This document shows positions 42,000 through 54,740 of a DNA stretch of 64,000 nucleotides, in pieces. Source of the stretch: Oscheius tipulae (lineage: Eukaryota; Nematoda; Chromadorea; Rhabditida; Rhabditidae). The stretch is from the NCBI GenBank assembly GCA_037178975.1, contig JASJZH010000004.1:5890001-5954000 (forward strand), in the 5' to 3' direction. Each line of letters opens with the position of its first letter. Position 1 is the stretch's first letter. The notes under the pieces were generated by a model, which saw only the letters and a program-made list of their open reading frames with translations, was not told the origin of the DNA and ran no database searches. The position numbers were made by a program, and so were the translations under genes.

Positions 42000-44900
42000 G
42001 GTCTCTTGTGTAAGACAATAAAGTGACGGGACGAAGCCACGAATAGCTAGTAAAACTAATTATATTTTAGGGCGAATTCGGTGCAAAATGATGAGACTGA
42101 CGTAGGTCAATTGCAACAGGAGAAACCTCGGAACCTTTTATTTGAGGATCTTCCAGAAAAACGATGAGCGTAAAACGTTGTGCCTTCTATTACGGCTGCT
42201 CATTAGGATAGACTCGACAAAAACTGACAAAGTATAGATTTCATTGAAGATATTTGTGCCGGAGAAGGAGGCTTACATAGGTTTTGGGTGGTCTGAGTAG
42301 TTTGAAAAACATAAACTTTGGAAGCGGCAGGGTCCAATAAGATGAGCAAAACACTTTTTGGAAGACATCAAGAGGAAGCGGATCAAATTTGAAACACAGA
42401 AGGACTCAGGCTTACACCGATCGGAAGAAGGATCTGACACACAACGATGTCTAGACAAGTTGCAATGAAGTAACTCTCATACAAACTCGGAGCCTCTACG
42501 AGAAACAAATATAGATTGGTCAGGTTTAAAGAAAACATATGGTTTCCAGCGCAATGTGCGCAGCCAACTCAATTAGAGAATTAGCATGGGAAGCTACGAC
42601 TGACTCTGTTCTACTAACTTCCCGTATTTCTCGTCACACTTGTCTGGGTCGACTTCAAAAATACCTCAAAACCCATTGGTACGACTTATTCAGGCGTCAG
42701 ACTCTGTGCCGTACATTTTGAACAGACCCTTGTCAAGTGCAATTGCTTGTCCAACTGGGCAAAAACGTTGCAAGTTCAATTCAAGAGATGATATCATCGA
42801 TCAGTGTACATTCAAATTGTAGACTCATCTTTTGAGAAAATCGAAGGTAAAAGGATCAAGCGATCACGTAAAGATAAGAAAAAAAGAAGTAAAGAGCATC
42901 TCGAATGACTCTTTCCCGATAAATGAAATCACCTGAACTGTATCGTGTCCTGAGGACGACTGGAAGAGGTCTTTAAAAATTGGATGTTGAACTGATTCGC
43001 CATTCCGTGATAGAGGGAAAGAAAGCGATAAAAGCTTCTCTTCTACGCAAATAGTGGCCTCGATCGAGCCGATAATACTGCCAGAATGACGCAGCAAAGA
43101 TTCTGACAGTTTCGGATTCCTACTTTGACCAATGGTTGCAGGAAATTAATGGGAGTTGACCGGAATATTTTGTCGAGAATTCGTGCGTAATATCAATGGG
43201 AAAGCAAAGATCAAAAGGTTGTTTCCACAGCATTCCAGCCGTTCAATTGTAAGAAAGTACTACACCAACGATGCACGGAAGTGGTCCATCAGAGGAACAT
43301 TTCCAATGGCTGTCCAAAAATATGCTGTACCGCATGTTTGCAACTCAGCCTAAGCTGCAGATCAAGAACAACGTCAAGACGCTCTCAGCACCTCATTTAA
43401 GCAGAGCTTTGCCGTTTCCAGAAATAATGTGCCGCGAAAGAAAGTCTGGGTTTGATCTTCCACTCTCCTAGATTGGCGGATTTGACCTGTGAATGTATAT
43501 GATTCGGGCCTAGAGAAAACGCATCTTTGTGCTGTACGGAGAAACAAACTTCAAAAGGCAAATACGTAAAACCGACCCCAAAATATCTACCATTGAATAA
43601 ACAACTTACTCATTTATTATATTGAGGAAGAACGTCATTAAAATCCTAGAGAATAAGGGAAGTAGACGCCTAGAAGGGTTCGCGATGACCACTCCTTCTC
43701 TTGTGGGAGGCGTTCTAATCGCACGCTCAGCAGCATAGCTTTCGATTCATCTGTCTTACATTAAGTAGATGAGATAGGTGACAAATTCGCCAAGAGGGAC
43801 CACCATCTTATTCCGCAAGGACATTAGCTGATTTGAGGGTTTCAGACTGGCTATTTTCGAAAACGGCGTCTGTACGGAAGAGAAGGAACTATATCGGAGA
43901 GGCTGACTCAACGCTCTGGGTTGGCAGCTGACCCGCGTCGCCGACAAGAGAATTTCATGACGACAAGGGTGTGTGCGAAGAAAATAAAAGAGTCTGTGGA
44001 AATTGAATCTTTTCTCTACAAGGATCAGAGAATTTGTTGTTTTGAAGATGAATAGCTGACGAATTGATCCATGTACTAGAGTGATCAAACTTGTTGATTT
44101 CGGAGTGGCTGAATACGCCTTGATGGATAGAAAACAACTGTGTCAGTCAGAAAAATCAGCTCAAAAAAGATATGGAAACGACCAGAAACCAAGAAACTGA
44201 GAGAGTGAAAACAGAAAGTGTTAAGAAGGAGAAAAAATCGACCCAGATCAAATCGGGCTTCCCTCTTTCCTGATTCGCATATCCTCCATGAAAACAAATC
44301 CCGAGATCTTTCAGTCTAGCCACTTTCCCTCTGGCTATTTGATACCATTCGATGCCCGAAAAGACCCAATGACGTGAAGCATAAAAGACCTCCAGAAGGC
44401 AATTATCTCGAGGGAGAAGTGTGTGACAAGCCTTAGTAGACCCTAATTAGTTGTGGTCTTTGTACAAGGTCAATTCCATTAGAATAAAGCCACTTGGTAT
44501 GATCTACTTCCCTCAAAACAGAGATCTATTCGTTCTCGATTCTAAGATTAAAAAACGCAGTAGATTTTTGCCGAAATGACGGACATAATCCTAAGATTAG
44601 CTTTTGTTCTCTGAAAACGAATGTTTCTTGGTCCGAGGAGAATACGTTGAGCGAACAATACTTTCTATTCGTCATTTTTACCGTCTGTTTTGTGCGAAAA
44701 GTCTCTTCAGCTAATGGGGACACGAGAATCGGTTTGCACAAATAAACGAAGGAGGAAGTTCGAGAATCAGATGTAGAAGTCAAAGGGCTTTTTTTCGACA
44801 AATCGAGTGCAGGTGAACAATGATGACGTAGCATTTTCCGAGAGAGACAGACCCGTGTGATAACGTAGTCCTTATCTTGGGGAGCTCATGATCCTAGTTT

Positions 44901-46860
44901 TGTGATTGGAGAATGAGCTTCAACTGTACGAGCTCCATTTAGAAATTGTCTACACCTTGTCTGCGAAAGTTTAGTCTAAAGATACACGGAAATATATAGT
45001 TGGGGCAATGTATTGCAAAGTGCAATTTGTATGGTTTCTCGGTCAGTTTTGCTACTCATCACTTCTCGCAAAAGAAGCTCTTGCTGATTAAAGTGGGTTT
45101 CACCTCGACAGGAAAACAGCTCTGATAATCTGAAGTCAGCAGGTTTTCTCGTCGACCACGATCGCTTAAAGGTCAAGCGATCAACTCTTCCAACTTTCTA
45201 GCGTGCAACAGTACTCGAATCGAGTCGAGGAGAACAAAAGGTGGGTTGTAGCTACAACAATACCATATATCATGTTTGCCGGAATCGAAGTGCAAATCCG
45301 ATAATTGTTCCATTCACAGTGGTCTCTTATCAAAAGAACCCTCTAGTAATTATCGACTACGTAGACACTCTCAATTTTCAACTAACACGTGTAGGACAGA
45401 ATAGGTCATCGGCAGTAAAACTTTTTGCTTATTAGGGAAGTTTTGACCATGTTTGTGCAGCTTATGAATAGATCCCACGCCTACACCACCCTCTCCTGTT
45501 GCAGTTTTTGAAACAGTAGCTATTCAGAGAGCATGCGACTCATTCAAACCCTCGCAGACTAATTAGGGAAGTCCACGTGAAAAAGGAACGAATAATTTTC
45601 GTAAAAAGGGACAACAGTAATGAGTCTGAGAGTTGGATTAAGATTGTAAGGCTTCTGTTGTTGAAGTGTGTTACAGCCTCTGGAGTTGAGGCCCGAAAAA
45701 AAGCCGGGAATGAGCGTGGAGGCGAAACCTGGCAGATGTCAGTAGATCGGACAAAAGGAGATACACGCTCATTTCCTACAGGAAATAGGCGTTACATAAA
45801 CTGATTTGTGCGAGCGAAGAGGATCTTTTTCAGATCTTTGAAAGTCTGGGTGAACACGTTGTCGAACGACATAAGGCTACCCGTCTGATCTTAGGAATTA
45901 TTCATGTGTCTCTCAAGAACGTCATATCCCATCAAGCATATCACTTAGGTGCTTTCAAATGTTTTGGGATGAACGATTTTGAAGAAGAACTGGTTGTGAA
46001 AAAGTAGGAAAGGAATTAAGGATGGTCTGTTTAAACAAGCTCGGGTGGGCGAGATCGGGTCGGCGTTGTTGACCCCGACCACGGCCCGAAACCCATCCTC
46101 TGGCAGTAAAGTTGTTTGGTTTCCGTATCGAACTGGGGTGATTTACTTTTGATTTACAATGATTGGATATTTGACTGTATATTTAAAATCGAGTTGCAAA
46201 GACAAAAGAAAGAATTGTTTTGAGGAGACCAAGAGAGATACCTGTTTGTGAGAAATTGTTGACTAAACTATAATGAACATATCAGACATTCGAAATGGAG
46301 TTTGAAAGAGGACAAAAAGCGCAAAGGACATTCCCACAAATTCCTCCTGTTACACACTCGAAGAACTTGTCTCATTGTTCCCAAAAGCTCAGAGATCAAG
46401 CTCAATCTTGTGTGGTTCCAAATCATAGTTTTCATTTAAACGACATAGTTCCCAAGAAGCTGCAACCCCAAAGTACAAAAAGAAATGGATTGGGCGATCA
46501 TATCCTTTGTGTCTTGACCAGAAAAAAAAGAAAAATGTACGTGTTCTTTGCCTCTGTAGTTCTGGGAAAGGAAGGAAATAATAGGGTTTTCGATCAGCTG
46601 TGGGCTTTCCTCGGATTAATTTCATTATTCGCCTCGTTGGAAGCCCAAAGAAAAGCACAACAAACGCTGACTCGTTTCGTATCTCAAGACTGATCTGAAA
46701 AATTATTCAACTTTCTCGAATGCTTCTCATCTTTAAAGGTTTCCAATCGTCTTAAAAAAGACCCTCATTATACAGTAGACACGCGCAACGAGCAATATTT
46801 GAACGGATCCCCCCAAAATGACAGGATTAAGAAACTATTGCATATAATCCGGGATAAGGA
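42000..46860. other. gene-poor region
   Basis: No exon, RNA gene or repeat here that I can defend on either strand. Open frames are short and compositionally non-coding. It may be upstream regulatory sequence or large 5' introns of the BED-hAT gene on the minus strand. Confidence 0.45.
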
Positions 46861-46879
46861 TAATGCTTAATAAAATAGA

Positions 46880-47110
46880 GGCGTGGGTCTGGCAGACAGA
46901 TCAAGTACAAATCCGCCAGCTGGAAGCGTTCGTGATCTCTTCTGGGAGAGACTTGGAGGTAAAATGGAGGGAAAGACATCTTCCGGGTCGAAAGAGATTG
47001 TCCGACCCGCATTTTTGGGGCGACCAGCCGATGGACCCAAATCGACCTGTTCCGTCTCTGCGTCTTTGCGTCCTTTGCTGTCTGCGAAAGAGTGTGCGAG
47101 AGTTGAGAGT
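46880..47110 (-). other. possible isolated exon (Ser/Pro-rich), minus strand
   Basis: A minus-strand frame here reads FADSKGRKDAETEQVDLG, GRPKNAGRTISFDPEDVFPS and SLSQKRSRTLPAGGFVLDLS. Its composition and the R-x-x-S-F-D pattern resemble the N-terminal exons of the BED-hAT gene (RRAASFD, RPLSFD, HSGSFD). It could be one of that gene's 5' exons about 5 kb upstream, or an unrelated gene. No flanking exons were fixed. Confidence 0.25.
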
Positions 47111-48786
47111 GACGCAGCATGCAGTCGCGATAAAAAGAACCACCACCACAATTAGCAGGAGGGAGAAAGGTTGATCTACAATTTCTCTTTGGAGGAGAAG
47201 GGTGGTCAAAACCGATCTTTGGAAAGAATAAAAGAACAGTTTTCTTTTCCTTTTCCGCCGAACTGAACAAACAAACCAGAAGCTTTGCTTTACCGAATTA
47301 CTGGACCGTGCAAACATAATAATTATATTTATAGAGTTATATATTATGAAGAACGGATAGAAAACTTTTCTCGCAAAAGTTATTGCAAATACAAGATTTT
47401 TTAGACTTCTATTGTAGCAACACGATTTCAACAGACTCAGAATATGTTAGAATTGTCGCAAGAAACACCAAAGACAGTTGAAATCATCAACCAGGAAGAA
47501 CTGACCTGATGTGTTGATGCATTTCCCGCCACTTCCAAAGAGACTGATTTTCGTGCTCACCCACTCATCCTTACAAATGACTGGTCATTTGGGAAATCAT
47601 GTGCTTCGAGCAATTACAACAAGTGTTCTGTTTTTTCTGCGTGTCTGTGTCATCGTCTTCCCGGCAATTTGATCGTCTATCAAACCCCTCTGCAAAAGCC
47701 CCCATTATGAAGTTGTGTATTTGGAGCAAAAGGTTGAATTGGGGACTTGTGCAATTTGTCGTCTGACTACTATGAAAGAACAGGGAAAGAGCACCTTTGG
47801 TCGAGCCCAGACCCGGAAGAAGACGAAGATTCTTTAATCTGCCCTATGTACAGTTAGTTAATTTTGATCTGTCTGCCTATGACCAAGCATGTTTTTTTGG
47901 CGATGACTATTTTCAGACTAAGATCAAAACAAAAAAGGGTGTGGGCCCGGAAACAAAAAAGAACGTGTTCCGTCCAAAAAATCGACCTTGGTATTTGTCG
48001 TGAACGCCCAAAACAATCGAGGGAACAGACAATTATTGTTGAGGAAATCTTTCTTGAAAAGTTCGTCTAATTGGGATATGAAAACTAATCCGGATTAAGA
48101 TGTAAACTTTTAACACAGCGTGGTCAAGAGTCGTAGACGGAGGGAAAAAACGAAATAAGGGTTAGAGAACGGGCGTTCAATTGTGACCTGAACCCATTAG
48201 TAAAGTTCAGATGATTTAGTCATGTCTAGATGTTCACTACTCTCTATTATGTGTTTTGAATGGTACTCGTACACGGGACTTAGAAAAGAGATAGACTGGG
48301 GGATCAATTCAAAATGGCTGTTCACTTTGACATTCGAGAATTTCGAATCGGGTCTGGTCCAGTGTTAGGTAACCGTCTTTCACGAGCGATCTTTACGAGT
48401 TCAGGGATTGATGAAACGAATGAGTCTGGAGAGGGTTTCAGACCGAAAAAAACACACAGAAAACCAACCGATTATAAATCTTGGTGAGCTTCTCCATCGC
48501 AAACTCCACCAGACAACTGTCGAAGAAAAGAATTCGAAGCAGACTTGAAACGCGACACTTCCGATCGCCAGCAGTGGCACTTTTCTGGAACACAGCCTCC
48601 AAAAAGATGAAATTAATCTCATCGAAAAAAGAAAAGCAGGGTTTCCATGTTATTACGTCTTTTCGCCCTATCTTCTGGATCAAGCGCCGGTTTTAAGCAG
48701 TGCTATTATGCAAGCATAGATGCATATCTGAGACTATTTAAACTGGACCGTGTCTTAGTCTCCATTCATTTTGTCTTTTTATCCAG
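47111..48786. other. no supported gene
   Basis: No coding signal was found. TATTTAA at about 48736 is a plausible core promoter element for the secreted gene that starts at 48787. Confidence 0.4.
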
Positions 48787-49494
48787 ATGCTGAACGAACT
48801 ACTGTTCCTAATTGTCTTTGGAACAGTGTATGCAGCGGACGAGTTCACTTGGAACAGATGGGGTCAGTTTATTGTATGAGAAACCACAATGGACCTAGAA
48901 AAGAGAACAGTGAACTGTCTCGGAGCCAATGGTTCTCCCCTTGGCTGCCATCTCGAAGCTCCCAATGCCAGTCCGCCAAGAGATCCGCTCAAGTACAAGT
49001 TAGTTTTTGTTAACTGACAATAGAAGAACTGTTCAGATGTCGAGTTGAACCAATGCCACAAAAAGCTTGGAACGTGCTGGCACACAATGCTACAAGAATC
49101 GCCTGCCCTCTTGGCTGTGAGCCCGATTTTGATCTATCAGTACGTTCACAGATAGTCACTTTTTATAATAGTTCAGGTCATCACAAAAGTGCCTTACGAC
49201 AACGAAAAGTGCCAAAAATACTACACTTACGGAAAGTATAGAGATCAGAAGGAGAACGAGTGGTAGGTCAAAACAAAAGATTTGTACCCGGACCCTGAAA
49301 GGGCATTGTTTTCGGAACTCGAACTACTCGAAAGCATTAAAAATGTAGCTCATTAGACAAAAGATCGAGACAATTCCAGGTACCTTTGGCTGACTGAGCC
49401 ATGCGAAGCTAGTCTCACAACCCACTGTCGATTCAAAGACGTGCCTCTGGGAACCAAGAACGAGAGAAAACATAAACTTCTCCAACGCATCTAA
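48787..49494 (+). CDS. secreted Cys-rich protein, unrecognised
   Basis: Five exons in phase. Signal peptide: MLNELLFLIVFGTVYAADEF. Mature part: KRTVNCLGANGSPLGCHLEA, KCRVEPMPQKAWNVLAHNAT, IACPLGCEPDFDLS, ITKVPYDNEKCQKYYTYGKY, WYLWLTEPCEASLTTHCRF, ending KHKLLQRI. Eight Cys suggest four disulfides, and two N-glycosylation sites are present (NAS, NAT). Total is about 160 residues. Introns are GGTCAG...ACCTAG (about 37), GTTAGT...TTCAG, GTACGT...TTCAG and GTAGGTC...CCAG (about 120). No domain was recognised. It is divergent from the Cys/Gly protein at 33.6 kb and probably extracellular. Confidence 0.62.
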
Positions 49495-49778
49495 CTAGTT
49501 ACCATTAAAATGTTTGTACGAAGTTGCTTTCCTAGCGTGGGTTGAGTGAACAACCAGCGATTACAGCTCATCATCCATGTTTTCTCTTCAGTTCCATTGC
49601 CTGCAGTGTTCGTTTAAAAACCTGGACAGATCGCGGGGGACTGCGAAAAAAAATCGAGCCTGGCAGAGGTGATGTCTGTAAATCGCATCTCCTGTTTGAG
49701 CCACGAAAACTGTCTTTGAAAAATTTCTGACATAAGTTTCGAAAGTCTTTATTTACATTTGCAAGCTGACAAGAACAT

Positions 49779-50788
49779 TTAGGGAAGATATTTGCACGAA
49801 GCGAACAATAAAAAAATGACGATAGCTATGACGAGAACATATCCAATGAATTTGCAATTGTCGGGCTTTATGTGGTCCTGTGGTCTGGGAGCTGGCCAAA
49901 TGACAACCTGTGGAACGTGAGATCCGCAGTGCTTACATCGGGGAACTCCGTGATCGCCGCCGGTCATCGAGCGTTGTTCTGAATGATTCTTTTTTCAATT
50001 GTCGCCTTATTTGACTCACTCTGTAGCTTGTGAGCCGAAGAGTTGGCAGGATCCATGTATGGCGGCGGTGTCTTAATCAGTTCTTCTTCAATTGAAACGA
50101 ACTCGGGCATATCTGGAAGATGTTGTTTTTATCATCCGGCCTATCTGGGACCCGGTTAAATATTGCCCGAATTGGGAGCTGATTACAGGTTCACGTGAAC
50201 GAAAAATTTCAGATAAGCGACAGGTTAATCTTAGCTTAAAATAACCAGTCGAAAAACGAAAAGTGAAAGAACTCCTGGACCATATGGTCTCCAAGTGTAG
50301 TGTTGACCGATCGGACAAACAACAGCTTGTATCACGAGCCTGGTTTTGTTGGCGACAATCTCTACATCTCTACCTTCAGCGGACAGTTTCACCTTGAATC
50401 AAGGTCCTGTAATGGCCTCGGCAACCTGTTCGAGTACAAAGGTTTCTTAGGACAGAATTAAAACAAGATGATTAGAAAATGATGCGAGATAGCCCAGAGT
50501 TTTCACATGTACTTGTGCATGGTTTCTGGTCTTAATAGTTGCTCTGACCTCATTCAACCTGGTGACTCTCGGATTCAAAGCAACAGTATTTGTAGTTTTA
50601 CATTTCTCGACGTACTGAAGTATTCAGTAGTGTTCTTAGCACAAGGTTTCAACCGAACTTTACCCCAGTGCTTACATTCTTATCGGTCAGGGCGGATTAA
50701 AAAACTGTCACGAGCGTGTGAGTTTACCTTTAGGAAAGAAGATCTGTTTTGGCTTGGAGGTCTTATCTGGAGTACGGGAAGTGGACAT
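49779..50788 (-). CDS. small tail-anchored protein with PPPY and CxxC motifs
   Basis: Exon 1 (50788-50728) MSTSRTPDKTSKPKQIFFPK; exon 2 (50112-50020) DMPEFVSIEEELIKTPPPYM and DPANSSAHKLQ; exon 3 (49978-49779) SMTGGDHGVPRCKHCGSHVP then a C-terminal helix FIGYVLVIAIVIFLLFASC and KYLP. Intron phases 1 and 1 agree. The PPPY motif would bind WW domains (for example NEDD4 ligases). One CxxC knuckle precedes the membrane helix. The arrangement recalls LITAF-like proteins but lacks their second knuckle, so that is only a comparison. The intron between exons 1 and 2 is about 615 bases and may hide another exon. Confidence 0.55.
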
Positions 50789-51109
50789 GTTGGTAGAGCA
50801 GTTGAGGAAAGACTGTTCCCGTGGACGGCCTTGAAACGAGAGAGTAATTGAATCGGACAGGGAACAGATGATCACGCTACAGTGCGTCCATTCGAGAAAA
50901 AATGACTGATCGTTGGTATCTGTTCACGTTTAATGGCTGGCAAAACAGTTGTTCTGTTTTTCGTGAAGAAGACAGTGAGACCACTGATTTACTTGGGCAA
51001 TGAATGGAAAACGATGCTACTCTCTACGGTTACCGCTTTTTTCCAGAAAAGTATTTTCGAAGCGTTGCGTTTTCTTGAATTTGGGAAACGCTTTCTGCTT
51101 TTACGTATA

Positions 51110-51112
51110 TGG

Positions 51113-51154
<42 letters not shown>

Positions 51155-51677
51155 ACTACAGTGTCCCGAAATGCTTACGTGGCGGGATCCCTGGGAGGGC
51201 GGGGATTCAAATTTAGCAGTTTTTTTGAGATTTTTTTTTATCGATGTACAGCCTTCATTTTCGTTGTTTTTTGTTTGCTTCCGGTAAAGGCTGCTATTAG
51301 ACACGTTTTATAAACAAAAGGAACGGAAGAGAACGCGAAAACAAGCTACTAGACTGAAAACCAAAATGTTAACTCTATCTGAAATCCCGCGCGTCTAGAG
51401 TACCTTTCAAATCGAATTAATTTTTCGCTCTTTTTGGTTTTCTGTCTAGCAGCTTGTTTTTGGGTTCTCTTCCGTTCCTTTTATTTCTAAAGCGTGTCTA
51501 CTAGCAGCCTTTACCGGAAGCAAACAAAATCTTCGGAAAACAAAGAGAATGAAGGTTGTACATTGAAAAGGAATCTCAAAAATTTGCTAAATTTGAATTC
51601 CCGCCCTCCTCCCAGGAATCCCGCAACGTAAGCATTTCGGGACACTGTAGTCCTTCTTTTTTTTTGAACAAACCATA
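51110..51677. repeat. fold-back element with poly(A)/poly(T) near the ends
   Basis: 51110-51350 and about 51430-51677 are inverted copies: TATGGTTTGTT plus A-tract, AGGACTACAGTGTCCCGAAA on the left, and the complement on the right. Identity is high in the first 60 bases and weaker inward (about 80% by eye). The left A-tract is about 32 bases and the right T-tract about 9. No coding capacity. It sits between the PPPY gene and PRCC. Confidence 0.85.
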
Positions 51678-51843
51678 GCAATCATTTGCCAAGCCCGTCC
51701 CTTTCAAACAGACACATCTGGTACCCTGTCTCGGATTCCTGCAACGCTCTTTTTTCGAACTGAAAATATCCGTGCGGCAAGGGTTTTCTTGTTGTTTTCC
51801 ACTCACATTTTCCTTTTTCAACGACCATCCATTGTTTTCAGAA

Positions 51844-54054
51844 AATGATAGGACTCGTCGATTACGGAAGTGGCTCTGAATCCGATTCGGATGGAGAGAC
51901 TGTCCAACAACAGGCTGTCATCAGGACGCAAAATGGTCCAGAGAAAACCAGAGGAGTTTTTGATGAAGAGGAATCGTTTTCAGCCAATACAGGTAGTTTA
52001 TCAAATATTCGGTAATAGTTCGGCAGGTGGCCCCGTTCATTCAAACGGGATTTCGCGCACTTTTTCTTTTTGGCGGGTTTTGAATTTTCTTCGCGATTTT
52101 GATATTCTCCCCTGTTCTTCATCATTTTCTGCTAGGATCTAACGTTTTCTCCTCTCCAAAATAATATTTCGAGGCAAAATAGAGAACGCATCAAAAGGTA
52201 TACATATTAAAGTGAAAAGACATCGTTTGAATAATTCCTTCCGACGGACCCAGGGTAGGGTATAGACTTATCCGAATAGTTTCCATGGATTAAGGCCCCT
52301 GGCTCTTTGGAATGTACTCTCGCAGTACAAATGAATGTAGAGTCTTCTGGGTCGAGGACCGTACGGCTGCGACACTGATAATCAAGAAGTAAATTGCTCT
52401 GGGAAGCATTATCTACTCCGATGAATGGAAGCCATACCATCAGACTGTTCATCACGGCTACGTCCACCGAGCCGTGAACCATTCCCAGAATTTACGCGAT
52501 ACCAATACTTTTATTATTCTCCTACTGTTTTTGATATAAAAAAATGCAGAGAACATAGGAGAGAAGGCGGAAAACACCAAAAAAATGACGAAGAGGATAT
52601 CAAGATGTGAAGGAAATTCAAAACCCGCTAAAAAGAAAAAGTGCGCGAAAATCCGTTTGAACGAACGGGGCCACCTGCCGAACTATTACCAAATATTCTC
52701 ATACATTTCATATAGGCTCATCTCTGAATCTTCCGTCTGCTACAAATGGAACGATCACAAATCACCAAACTGAAGAAAATGAACTGGAAGGAGTTGTGAA
52801 GCCGCGCGATTGGGAACAGGAGCTGGCCGAAAAGAATAAGAAGAAACTGGAGAAGAGAGTGAGTCTCGTCTGTTCTATTTTTACTAATTTCTATATAGGC
52901 CAAAAAGAAGGAGAAGAAGCATAAGAAGAACAAGGGAGACAAGGCGGAAAAGAAGGAAAAGAAACCCGTGAACAAGACCAAAATTTCGGCTTTTGGTGCA
53001 TTGGGTACATTGGGAGCTGAGAGTGATAGCGATGAGGAAGAGGTAGGTGTTTCATATAATAGAGAGCAGGCTTATGTTCAGCATGAGGCAAAACCTGAGG
53101 CCACTCGATCCACCACGAGCTCCAGCAAATCGGCCCTTCTAAATCTGTTACCAGCTCCGAAGGCTAAGACAAAGTCTTCGAGTGTTTTCGGAAAGGGAAC
53201 CGGAGGATCTTCAATGCTTCTTCCTTCAACACTTAGAAAGACTCCGGCTGCTGCAGCTCCAAAAGTGCAGCCAGCAACTTCTTCCCTCGTCTCCAAAAGA
53301 AAAATAGAGTCGGATGAGTCCGATGATGACGATGTAACCGACTTCTTCGGACTGACAGTTGCTCCAGAGGTACCCTCATTCTTTTTTATTTAACCCTTCG
53401 ATTTGAGGTGAAGAGAACTCGAGTTGATGAAGAGCGAGAGATTCCACTCATGGCTACTGGTACTGGGTTCGAGTCTTTTGGCCCTTCGAAGCCCTCTGAA
53501 GAGGTAAGTTCTTTTTTCTGCATAGATACATTTCGTTAAAATTATTCAGGAAGAGATGCATCCCAGTCAGATGTACAACTACGCCGATGTGGATATCGAC
53601 GAACTTCCTCAAAGAAGAGCTGGTTTCATTTCAGACGAGGTTTGTCTCGACTCTTTTTCTTTCAAAAGCTGCTTTCCAGCAAGCCTTCAATCTCATTTCA
53701 CGTGACGAAACAGTGCAGGTTGGGGACAGACGTACATTGAACGAGATCACTGCCGGAATTATCGATGTCAGTGTTGACCAGGTAAGACTTTTTTCAAACT
53801 ATTTTCAATATAAATTTCAGGCTCTTGGGCCGAGCGTACAGTCCAGTCTGCTAAAGCAAGTCACAAAACAAGCGTACATTCGCGATGTCAATGCTCTTCC
53901 GGCCAAGACTGGGACCGTGGATAAGGTTGCTCGCCAGAAGCATCAAATCACCTATCTGGCCAAACTGGCGGTGGCTCGAGAAGCGGCCTTGGAAGAGCAA
54001 TGGGCTTCAAGCAAGAACCAGAAACGAATGGCTCGACAGAAATACGGATTCTAG
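51844..54054 (+). CDS. PRCC family (proline-rich, mitotic checkpoint / splicing-associated) protein
   Basis: Exons: MIGLVDYGSGSESDSDGETV, FDEEESFSANT; after an intron of about 725 bases, LNLPSATNGTI, KPRDWEQELAEKNKKKLEKR, AKKKEKKHKKNKGDKAEKKE, ISAFGALGTLGAESDSDEEE, LLNLLPAPKAKTKSSSVFGK, SDDDDVTDFFGLTVAPE, MYNYADVDIDELPQRRAGFI, and the C terminus ARQKHQITYLAKLAVAREAA with NQKRMARQKYGF. The start (GLVDYGSS-D), the LLP-P-K region and the KHQITYL...KYGF ending are diagnostic for PRCC, a nuclear protein tied to spliceosome and mitotic-checkpoint functions in mammals. All key blocks are intact. Intron 1 carries a MITE (52005-52697). Confidence 0.9.
52005..52697. mobile_element. MITE-like element in PRCC intron 1
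   Basis: Terminal inverted repeats of about 120 bases: left 52005-52130 (ATATTCGGTAATAGTTCGGC) and right 52577-52697 (complement), with about 450 bases between. No transposase frame. It lies wholly within the intron; the splice sites at 51991 and 52716 are outside it. The target-site duplication is unclear. Confidence 0.85.
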
Positions 54055-54596
54055 ACTTTTGTGTATACCTGTGAGTAAACTGACAGTTCTCAAGTTTCCG
54101 GAAGATTGTTCTCTGTACTCTCCGAGTGCGTGAAATGAGGCCGAAGACAATGGAAATGAGGCCAGGGCAGGAAATGGCCGCGAAAACAAATATATGCGCA
54201 CGTAAAAAACATGTTCTGTCCATCTGAAAAAATAGACTATTGGCTCTCTTGTAGTGCGAGACGGACGAGTGCCCTTAGACTTTGAAGAGGAGATAGCAGA
54301 GGCTGAACCGAGAGGCTAACATGTAGAACCGCTAGTAGTCGGTGATCACAATCAGGACTTCTTAGCAACCCGTAATATCTGTCCCAAGAAACCGCTACTT
54401 TGACACAAGACTTCGTTTTCGTAAGTAAGTAACCAGACATCTCCGACGGCTTCGCCAGCTTGCCAGTATTGGAAGCTGACTTTCCATCTTGACTTGCCAA
54501 GTATTCGCCTTGCTTCGATGTCCCAGGCAATCAAACATCCAAACAGTCAATTACATCCTACCTTTATAATTTGCGAGAGGCGTTCGTGTGCGACAC

Positions 54597-54740
54597 ATGT
54601 CAACAATAATATGGGATGACACTTGACAGTTTCTGTGGTCTTTTTCTGTCAAGTGTTATCCCAGATTAGAGTCGACAAGTTAGAAGAGTCGAACAATTCA
54701 AGATAGTACTGGGTCGCTCCGCCAGGAGCGTAAGCGACTG
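54597..54740 (-). repeat. double-hairpin repeat, copy 2 (reverse orientation)
   Basis: Reverse complement resembles 20729-20890: the CGCTCC...GGAGCG hairpin with a TGGC loop, ACCCAGTACT, and the long ACTTGACA / TGTCAAGT stem framed by GGGAT and ATCCC. The loop sequences differ from copy 1 while the stems are kept. Confidence 0.75.

Noticed and set aside
46295-46693. 132-codon plus-strand frame
   Set aside because: Low-complexity content without motif, and the opposite strand has a similar-sized frame. I judged it to be chance.
50507-50851. 114-codon plus-strand frame
   Set aside because: It overlaps exon 1 and the intron of the minus-strand PPPY gene, whose exon phases agree. The plus frame has no motif.
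51119-51151. Poly(A) run as evidence of a processed pseudogene
   Set aside because: No coding homology precedes the tract and the sequence continues as an inverted arm, so a fold-back element explains it better.
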